From contig NZ_AOPZ01000422.1 in assembly GCF_000414115.1 (NCBI RefSeq), positions 17,465 to 81,464 on the forward strand: 64,000 nt of DNA. The letters run 5' to 3'. Positions 57,979 through 64,000 of this stretch are shown here, in pieces. Each line of letters begins with the position of its first letter. Within the stretch, counting starts at the first letter, position 1. The DNA comes from Streptomyces aurantiacus JA 4570. GTDB taxonomy: Bacteria > Actinomycetota > Actinomycetes > Streptomycetales > Streptomycetaceae. Position numbers and translations under genes: made by a program. The notes under the pieces were generated by a model that saw only the letters and a program-made list of their open reading frames with translations, searched no databases and was not told the DNA's origin.

Positions 57979-58806
57979 ATGGCCATCGAGGACAACCCGG
58001 AATCCCGGCTGCGGTACGGGGAGGAACTGCGTTCCCGCAGGGAGGCGGCTGGGTTCACCCAGGAGGAGCTGAGTGCGCGGGCGATTATGTCCCGTACGCA
58101 TATCGCCCACATTGAGGCGGGGCGGCGGCGGCCCAACTTGGAGGACGCGCGGCGTCTGGACGACGTCTTGCAGGCGGGCGGGGTTCTTGTGCGGTTCCTC
58201 CCGTCCCGGGGGGAGGGGCGGGTCGCGGAACACTTCGCGGAGGCGCTGGAGTTGGAGCGCCGGGCGACCCTGATTCGTACGTACGCTCCGAAGCTCGTCC
58301 CCGGACTTCTTCAGACGAAGGCGTATGCACACGAGGTCTTCCGCTTGGGGTTTCCTCCGCGGACCGAGGAGGAGCGTGACGCGCTGCTTGTCACGCGGCT
58401 GGCGCGAGCCAAGGTCTTCGACGACTTCAAGTCGCCGGTGGCGTGGTACCTGTTGGATGAGGCCGTGCTCCGCAGGCCGGTCGGGGGCCCCGCGGTGATG
58501 TGCGCGCAGTTGCGTCACATCGCGGACCTGGGGGAGCGCGGACGTATCCGGGTGCATGTGCTGCCGTTCGCGGTGGGCCCGCACGCGCTGGTGGAGGGCT
58601 TTGTCTCCCTGATGTGGTTCAACGACCTGCCGCCGGTCGCGTACGTGGAAGGGCTGAACACCGGCAGGGTGCTGGAGGATCCGGCCGTGGTGCGCGACTG
58701 CCAGGCCATCTACGAGCATGCGTTGGGCGACGCGTTGTCGCACCATGAGTCGCTGGCGCTGATCAAGTCTGTGGCGGACGATTACGAGCATGCAGAGCAA
58801 TCGTGA
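57979..58806 (+). CDS. XRE regulator with DUF5753 (Scr1-family antitoxin-like)
   Basis: 275 aa from ATG 57979. HTH: YGEELRSRREAAGFTQEELS, IMSRTHIAHIEAGRRRPNLE (residues 10-60). The rest is the DUF5753/Scr1 domain: EALELERRATLIRTYAPKLV PGLLQT, with HVLPFAVGPHALVEG, split here. These proteins pair with DUF397 proteins and influence development and antibiotic production. Overlaps the next gene by 17 bp. Confidence 0.92.
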   Translation: MAIEDNPESRLRYGEELRSRREAAGFTQEELSARAIMSRTHIAHIEAGRRRPNLEDARRLDDVLQAGGVLVRFLPSRGEGRVAEHFAEALELERRATLIRTYAPKLVPGLLQTKAYAHEVFRLGFPPRTEEERDALLVTRLARAKVFDDFKSPVAWYLLDEAVLRRPVGGPAVMCAQLRHIADLGERGRIRVHVLPFAVGPHALVEGFVSLMWFNDLPPVAYVEGLNTGRVLEDPAVVRDCQAIYEHALGDALSHHESLALIKSVADDYEHAEQS

Positions 58807-59014
58807 GCGACGGAACAGTATCCCGGATGCTTCGGCCCTGGGGGCGTGGCGCAAATCCAGCTACAGCGGCGCTGACAGCGGTTCGTGCCTCGAAGTCAAC
58901 GATTCCCACCGCGAGGTGGGCGTCCCCGTCCGGGACAGCAAGAACCCCAACGGCCCCGCCGTACTCTTCGGCGCCCCCGCCTGGCAAGCGTTCCTCGACT
59001 ACCTGTCCAGGTAG
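58790..59014 (+). CDS. DUF397-domain protein
   Basis: 74 aa: AWRKSSYSGADSGSCLEVND, VPVRDSKNPNGPAVLFGAPA and AWQAFLDYL are the complete DUF397 signature. It is the standard partner of the upstream XRE/DUF5753 regulator, with a translational-coupling overlap. The end overlaps the convergent response regulator gene by 16 bp. Confidence 0.92.
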   Translation: MQSNRERRNSIPDASALGAWRKSSYSGADSGSCLEVNDSHREVGVPVRDSKNPNGPAVLFGAPAWQAFLDYLSR

Positions 59015-59643
59015 GCCAGTACAGCCAGCACCCGGCGGTTCGCGGACTCCGACGGGGGCAGCGCCAGCTTCATGAAGATGTTGCTGACGTGCTTGGCCAC
59101 GGCCTTCTCCGTCACGAACAGCGCCTCCGCGATGCCCGCGTTGGAGAGGCCCTGGGCCAAGCACTCCAGGACCTCGCGCTCGCGCGGCGTGAGGGAGGCG
59201 AGCGGCTCGTCGCGGGACTTGCCGGTGACGAGCTTGGACACCACCTCGGGGTCCATCGCCGTGCCGCCGCCCGCGACCCGCTCGATCGTCGCAATGAACT
59301 CCGCGCCGTTCGAGACGCGTTCCTTCAGTACGTAGCCGACGCCCTCGGAGCCCGTGGCCAGCAACTCGTGGGCGTACAAAGGCTCGACGTACTGGGAGAG
59401 GAGCAGGACGGGCAGCCCGGGCACCCGCGTCCGGGCGGCGACCGCCGCGCGCAGGCCCTCGTCGCTGAACGTCGGCGGGAGCCGGACGTCGACCACGGCC
59501 ACGTCGGGGCGCAGGGAGAGGAGCGCCTCCTCAAGCAGGGGGCCGCTGTCGACGGCCGCCAGGACCTCGTGGCCGAAGGCCGTGAGGAGCCGGGTGACGC
59601 CGTCCCTCAGGAGGAAGTGGTCTTCGGCGAGGACAACTCGCAC
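58999..59643 (-). CDS. NarL/LuxR-type response regulator
   Basis: 214 aa from GTG 59643. Receiver domain with VRVVLAEDHFLLRDGVTRLL (acidic pair), VAVVDVRLPP (phospho-acceptor Asp about residue 55) and KERVSNG; LuxR HTH with LTPREREVLECLAQGLSNAG, VTEKAVAKHVSNIF. It overlaps the histidine kinase gene by 37 bp, so the two form one two-component operon. Confidence 0.92.
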   Translation of the reverse strand: MRVVLAEDHFLLRDGVTRLLTAFGHEVLAAVDSGPLLEEALLSLRPDVAVVDVRLPPTFSDEGLRAAVAARTRVPGLPVLLLSQYVEPLYAHELLATGSEGVGYVLKERVSNGAEFIATIERVAGGGTAMDPEVVSKLVTGKSRDEPLASLTPREREVLECLAQGLSNAGIAEALFVTEKAVAKHVSNIFMKLALPPSESANRRVLAVLAYLDR

Positions 59644-60874
59644 GGCAGCTCCATCGTCAGCAGGGTCGGGCCGCCCGGCGGGCTGTTCACGGCGAGGACA
59701 CCGTCGAAGTGGGCGAGCCGCCGCTCCACCCCGCGCAGACCGGTCCCCGCGGACACGTCCGCGCCGCCCCGGCCGTCGTCGGCCACGGACCCCCGCAGCG
59801 CCCCCGCCTCGTACCGCAGGTCGATCCAGCAGCGCTCGGCCTCCGCGTGCTTGGCCGCGTTGGTGAGGAGCTCCGACACGGCGAAGTACATCGCCGACTC
59901 GGCGGGCGGTTCGGGGCGGGCCGGGAGGTCGATGACGACCTCGGTCTTGAGCGGGCTGATCATCGCCAGGGAGCGTACGGCATCGCCGAGTCCGCGGTCC
60001 GCGAGGACCGGCGGGTGGATGCCCTTGACCAGGTCGCGGAGTTCCTTGAGCGCGGCGGTGGAGGACTGGCGGGCCTCGACCAGGAGCTCGCGGACGGCGT
60101 CCGGGTTGCTCTCCAGGAGATGCTCGGCGGCGTTCAGGGTCATGCCCATCGCCACCAGGCGGGCCTGCGCGCCGTCGTGCAGGTCCCGCTCGATGCGGCG
60201 GATCTCCGACAGCTGCGTGTCCACGGCGTCGGTGCGGGTGCTTTTCAGGTGCTCCACGCGGGCGGCCAGGAGTTCGGCCTCGCTCGGCGCGAGCAGCGTA
60301 CGGAGGTAGCGGGCGTGGGCGTTCAGGGCGCGCGGGGCCGCCCAGAACACCGAGAGGGGCAGGCACAGCGCGCCCACGACACCCGCCAGCGTCGCCGTCG
60401 CCGGGTCGCCGACCGGGATGAACAGGAACCACACGCTGTCCCACTCGGTCGACAGCTCCGTGCCGACCGCCGCAGCCCCCACAGCCCGGTCAGGAGCAGC
60501 ACCAGCGGGCCCGCGGCGATCGTGCCGCCCGCGAACGCGTCCACGTGCACCCAGCGCCAGTCCCGGTGCACCTGGTTGCCCTTGTCGAGCAGCTGGGCGC
60601 GCAACGCCTTGGCCTGCCCGGCGCCCGTCGGGGGCAACTCCGCGTACACGGCGGGGATGTCGACGCCCGTCCACGCGGCGGCGTGCGCGCGCTGTCGGTC
60701 CGCCAGTGCGCGGACCTGGCGTACTGTGCCCGGCAGCAGTTTCAGGCCCACGGGGCCGCGCAGCATCGACGAGACCGTCATCAGCCACAGGGACAGCCAG
60801 AACGCGCGGTGCGAGTCGGCCCACAGGGCCAGGGTGCGGCGGAATGCTTGGGTGGCCTTTCGGGTGCGGTTCAT
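59607..60874 (-). pseudogene. NarL-type sensor histidine kinase with one-base frame break
   Basis: From ATG 60874: NRTRKATQAFRRTLALWADS, membrane segments (FWLSLWLMTVSSML; AGGTIAAGPLVLLLTGLWG). At a run of five C on the plus strand (60476-60480) the frame breaks; one more base would give LWGAAAVGTELSTEWDSVWF and the rest: further membrane helix, HisKA_3 (EIRRIERDLHDGAQARLVAM, His about residue 210) and HATPase (VSELLTNAAKHAEAERCWID, GTGLRGVERRL). The pair with the response regulator is otherwise normal; sequence error or recent mutation. Confidence 0.82.
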
Positions 60875-60948
60875 GTACGCATTATCGAAAGCGGGGTGGC
60901 CGGTAGGCAGTGGTAGAAACTCCCCTCTTCGGGGGTGAGCGCGTCATC

Positions 60949-61003
60949 TGCGGGCCCGGTGGGGGCTGGGCGCGCAGTTCCCCGCGCCCCTTCGGGGCGC
61001 GCC
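60949..61003. repeat. Streptomyces intergenic REP-like element (second copy)
   Basis: Close copy of 52841-52916: TGCGGGCCCGGTGGGGGCTG followed by a CCCCGCG/CGGGGCG hairpin. Located between the histidine kinase start and the hydrolase stop. Confidence 0.7.
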
Positions 61004-61006
61004 CCC

Positions 61007-61813
61007 TTAGGGGATGCGGGCCAGCCAGGCGCTTACCGCCGCGTTGAACTCCTCCGGGCGTTCCAGGTTCGGTAGGTGTGCCGCGCGCTCGATCACGGAC
61101 AGGGTGGAGTCCGGCAGTGCCGCGTGCATTGCCTCTGCGTCCGCTACGGGCGTGTATGTGTCGTCGCGGCCCACGATCACCAGGGACGGGACCGTGACCT
61201 TCGGCAACACCGGGCGGTAGTCGGGGCGTTCGGCTCGGGCGCGGAGTGCTGCCGCTGCGCCCTGCGGCTGGGCCGCGAGCATCATGCGGTGTACGTGCGC
61301 GGCGGCCTCCGGGTTGTAGGGGGCCGCCATCTTGTGCAGCACCTCGTCCGCGTACCCCTTCATGCCCTCCGCCATGAGCCGGTCGGCCGTCTCGCGGCGG
61401 AACGCCTTCCCGGCCTCCGTGTCGACCGCCGGTGACGTGTCGGCCAGCAGCAGCCCCGCGATCCGGTCCGGGAAGCGGGCGTACGCGTCCATCACGATCT
61501 GCCCGCCCATGGACACGCCGCCCAGCGCGCAGCGCTCGATCTTCAAGTGGTCCAGGAGCGCCTCCAGGTCCCGGGCGAAGTCCCCGAAGTCCGCGACCTG
61601 CGGGGCGGATCGCGCGGTCGACTCGCCGTAGCCGCGCAGGTCGAAGGTGATCACCCGGTGCGCCCCGGCGAACGCGGCGACCTGCGGGTCCCAGAGCGAG
61701 CGGTCGAAGGGGTGGCCGTGGACCAGGACCAGGGGGAGGTCAAGGGTGTTGTCGGGGCCGGGGTGGTCGTCGTAGGAGAGGTGGACTCCGTTGCTGAGGC
61801 GCGCAGTTGGCAT
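61007..61813 (-). CDS. Alpha/beta hydrolase
   Basis: 268 aa. VLVHGHPFDRSLWDPQVAAF (oxyanion HG), ITFDLRGYGES, GGVSMGGQIVM (nucleophile Ser about 100), acid in VIVGRDDTYTPVADAE and His in IERAAHLPNLERPEEF. A cytosolic single-domain esterase/lactonase-like enzyme (3-oxoadipate enol-lactonase group). Substrate unknown. Followed upstream by a second hydrolase gene 20 bp away. Confidence 0.88.
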   Translation of the reverse strand: MPTARLSNGVHLSYDDHPGPDNTLDLPLVLVHGHPFDRSLWDPQVAAFAGAHRVITFDLRGYGESTARSAPQVADFGDFARDLEALLDHLKIERCALGGVSMGGQIVMDAYARFPDRIAGLLLADTSPAVDTEAGKAFRRETADRLMAEGMKGYADEVLHKMAAPYNPEAAAHVHRMMLAAQPQGAAAALRARAERPDYRPVLPKVTVPSLVIVGRDDTYTPVADAEAMHAALPDSTLSVIERAAHLPNLERPEEFNAAVSAWLARIP

Positions 61814-61833
61814 GAGGCCAGGCTAAGCGGCGG

Positions 61834-62757
61834 TCAGCGTTTCAGTAGCTCCCGCAGTGCCGCCGTGACCTCGTCCGGTGCCTCCTCCGCCATGAAGTGG
61901 CCGCACGACACCGTGCGGTGCGTGAGGTCCGGGGCCCAGCGCCGCCACAGCTCCTCCGCGTCGAAGCCGAGCGCCGCGCCCCAGTCCTGCTGGAGGACCG
62001 TGACCGGCATCCGCAGGGCGTTGCCCGCCAGCCGGTCCTCCGTGTCGTGCTCGACGTCCGCGAACGCCGACGCGCGGTAGTCCGCGACGATGGACGGGAC
62101 CGCCTCGCGGCACGCCCGCAGGTACGCGGCCCGCACATCGGCGGGCATGACCTCCGGCGACCGGGACCACAGGTCGAGGAAGTGGCCGAAGAACGCGTCC
62201 GGGTCCGCCGAGATCATCCGCTCCGGGAGGCCGGGCGGCTGCGCCATCAGATAGAGGTGGAAGCCGACCGCCGCCGTCGTGCCGCGCAGGACGTCCCACA
62301 TGTCCAGCGTCGGCAGGACGTCCAGGGACGCCAGGTGGGTGACGGCTTCCGGATGGTCCAGGCCCGCGCGGATCGCGACCAGCGCGCCCCGGTCGTGGCC
62401 CGCGAGCGCGAACCGCTCGTGCCCGAGGGCGCGGGCCAGGGCCACCACGTCGGCGGCCATCGTCCGCTTGGCGTACGTCTGCCCGTCCGCCGTCTCCGCC
62501 GGCTTGCCGCTCGCCCCGTATCCGCGCAGGTCCGGGCAGATCACGTGGTGGTCGGCGGCGAGGTCCGCGGCCACGTGGCGCCACATGAGGTGGGTCTGCG
62601 GGAAGCCGTGCAGGAGCACGACGGGGGTGGCGGACGGGTCGCCCCCGACGGCGGCGTTCAGGTGGACGCCACCGTCGGCGACGGGGAGGTGGTGGTAGGT
62701 GAAGCCCTCGATGCTGGGTTCGTCGTGGGAGCCGGTCAGGGGTTCGTTCGATGTCAT
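61834..62757 (-). CDS. Alpha/beta hydrolase (haloacetate dehalogenase/epoxide hydrolase type)
   Basis: 307 aa from ATG 62757. VVLLHGFPQTHLMWRHVAAD, VICPDLRGYGASGKP and AGHDRGALVAIRAGLDHPE, where the nucleophile is Asp rather than Ser, as in haloalkane/haloacetate dehalogenases and epoxide hydrolases; His is in SCGHFMAEEAPDEV. It lies 20 bp upstream of the second hydrolase, so probably an operon. It is divergent from the SARP gene, which may regulate it. Confidence 0.88.
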   Translation of the reverse strand: MTSNEPLTGSHDEPSIEGFTYHHLPVADGGVHLNAAVGGDPSATPVVLLHGFPQTHLMWRHVAADLAADHHVICPDLRGYGASGKPAETADGQTYAKRTMAADVVALARALGHERFALAGHDRGALVAIRAGLDHPEAVTHLASLDVLPTLDMWDVLRGTTAAVGFHLYLMAQPPGLPERMISADPDAFFGHFLDLWSRSPEVMPADVRAAYLRACREAVPSIVADYRASAFADVEHDTEDRLAGNALRMPVTVLQQDWGAALGFDAEELWRRWAPDLTHRTVSCGHFMAEEAPDEVTAALRELLKR

Positions 62758-62835
62758 GGGTTCAGCGTGCGGGCTGCGGATCAGCAATGGATCAGTGGCG
62801 GGGTCCGTGCAGGTGAGGGGAGGTACGTTGAGGCC

Positions 62836-64000
62836 GTGCGTTCCGTGACGTTTCAGGTGCTCGGGCCCCTCGCCGCGTACGACGCCGACGGGCGGCCCCT
62901 GGACCTGAAGGGGCCCCGGCACCGGGCCGTCCTCGCCCGGCTCATCGTCGCCCGCCGCCGCACCGTCCCGGTGCCCCGGCTCGTCGACGACCTCTGGGAG
63001 GACCCGCCGCCCACGGCCGTCGGCACGATCCGGACGTTCGTCGGCGACCTGCGCAAGGCCCTGGAGCCGGAACGGCCGCGGCGGGCGCCCGCGCGGCTCC
63101 TGGTGACATCTGGGCCGGGGTACGCGCTGCTCGCGGAGGGCGGGGCGGTGGACGCGTGGCGGTTCGAGGCGGTGGTGGGGGCGGTCGGCGGGGCCGACAG
63201 GGCTTCCGGGGCCGACCTGGCGCTGCTCGATGACGCGCTCGCGTCGTGGCGGGGGCCCGCCTACGCCGAGTGGGCCGACCAGGACTGGGCGCGGGCGGAG
63301 GCCGCGCGCCTCGACGAGCTGCGGCTGCTCGCCGTGGAGCGCCGGGCCGAGGCGGCGCTCGCGCTCGGCCGCGCGGCGGAGGCCGTCCTCGACCTGGAGC
63401 CCCACGTCGACCGGCATCCCTGGCGGGAGGACGCGTGGGGGCTGCTCGCGGTCGCCCTCTACCGGGCGGGCAGGCAGGGCGACGCGCTTGGCGCGCTGCG
63501 CCGGGCCCGGGAGCGGCTGGCCGGGGAGCTGGGGGTGGAGCCGGGGGAGCGGCTGCGACGGCTGGAGGGGGAGATTCTGGCTCAGGGGGTGGGGTTGGGA
63601 GGTCCGGGGGGTGGTGGTGCGGTGGTCCTTGAGGGGGCTGAGGATCGGGTCGAGGTGGCCGGGGCGGGTGCCTTGGCGGGGGCGTCCGCCGGGGGTGTTG
63701 TCCCTGTGGGGCGCGGGCGTGAACTGGTCGGGCGGGAGCGGGAGTCGGCCGAGCTGGACGCGGCGGCGCGGGCCGCCGTGCGGGACGGGAGGCTCACCCT
63801 CGCGCTGGTCTCCGGTGAGGCGGGGGTGGGTAAGACGGCGCTCGTTCGGGAGCTGACGGGGCGGCTTGAGGCGGAGGGGTGGGTGGTGGCGTGGGGGAGG
63901 GCGCCTGAGCGGGGCGGGGTGCCGGTGGGGTGGCCTTGGGTTGAGGTGTTGGGGGGACTTGGGGTGGTGGGGGGTGCGGCGCCGTCCGGGGTCACGGGTG
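62836..64000 (+). CDS. SARP/AfsR-type regulator with BTAD and ATPase domains (3' partial)
   Basis: Open to the right edge (388 residues visible). From GTG 62836 (or GTG 62845): winged-helix OmpR-like domain (FQVLGPLAAYDADGRPLDLK, GTIRTFVGDLRKALE), BTAD helices (EAVLDLEPHVDRHPWREDAW, ALYRAGRQGDALGALRRARE, LGVEPGERLRRLE), a Gly/Val-rich linker and an AAA-type ATPase start with Walker A SGEAGVGKTALV. Such large regulators activate secondary metabolism or local genes. Confidence 0.9.
   Translation, partial: MRSVTFQVLGPLAAYDADGRPLDLKGPRHRAVLARLIVARRRTVPVPRLVDDLWEDPPPTAVGTIRTFVGDLRKALEPERPRRAPARLLVTSGPGYALLAEGGAVDAWRFEAVVGAVGGADRASGADLALLDDALASWRGPAYAEWADQDWARAEAARLDELRLLAVERRAEAALALGRAAEAVLDLEPHVDRHPWREDAWGLLAVALYRAGRQGDALGALRRARERLAGELGVEPGERLRRLEGEILAQGVGLGGPGGGGAVVLEGAEDRVEVAGAGALAGASAGGVVPVGRGRELVGRERESAELDAAARAAVRDGRLTLALVSGEAGVGKTALVRELTGRLEAEGWVVAWGRAPERGGVPVGWPWVEVLGGLGVVGGAAPSGVTG

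Overview
The window is Streptomyces-type chromosomal DNA: very high GC, GTG and TTG starts, a short chaplin, an Scr1/DUF397-type regulator pair, a SARP/BTAD regulator and an alanine/glutamate-rich extension on thymidylate kinase. Host genes occupy 1-4772 and 44483-64000. Between them lies one integrated element of about 39.7 kb, a temperate siphovirus prophage.

The prophage sits in a tRNA-Thr(CGT) gene (4699-4772). A 43-bp direct repeat of the tRNA 3' half (4731-4773 and 44440-44482) marks attL and attR. From attL inward there are: integrase; an XRE regulator and a divergent excisionase-like gene; a cargo block on the minus strand (small unknown genes, then an ATP-grasp RiPP cluster of precursor, maturase, PIMT-type methyltransferase, accessory proteins and a dedicated XRE regulator); and then the lysis and morphogenesis genes, all on the minus strand. 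Those run from right to left as small terminase, large terminase, HNH, portal, MuF head protein, scaffold, capsid, connectors, tail, tape measure, tail fibre/pectate-lyase protein, endolysin and holin. Early/replication genes (37089-40819) and a divergent repressor (41028) follow. The right end carries a GNAT gene and a LuxR-type regulator divergent from a secreted small peptide.

Several loci look like accessory cargo. A lower-GC two-gene cassette on the opposite strand next to the terminase pairs an SRA-like domain/nuclease with an AlbA_2/HATPase protein and is a likely anti-phage system. A 51-aa membrane protein on the opposite strand sits inside the tail genes. Two further membrane-protein insertions lie in the head module. 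The most novel candidate is at the right end: an 82-aa exported peptide carries three exact DTSWG pentapeptides, one at the predicted mature N-terminus and one at the extreme C-terminus. It faces a LuxR-type regulator, as expected of a peptide signalling system that might inform the lysis-lysogeny choice.

The right host flank holds an I36-type inhibitor, a chaplin, a two-gene restriction-modification pair just outside attR, a cupin, an acyl-CoA synthetase with a convergent TetR regulator, an ECF sigma factor operon, a NarL-type two-component system, two alpha/beta hydrolases and the start of a SARP regulator. Four genes show frame breaks: three at G/C mononucleotide runs (40721, 55114, 60476) and one from an exact 20-bp tandem duplication (53193-53232). 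Part of this may be sequence error, so those genes should be read with care.
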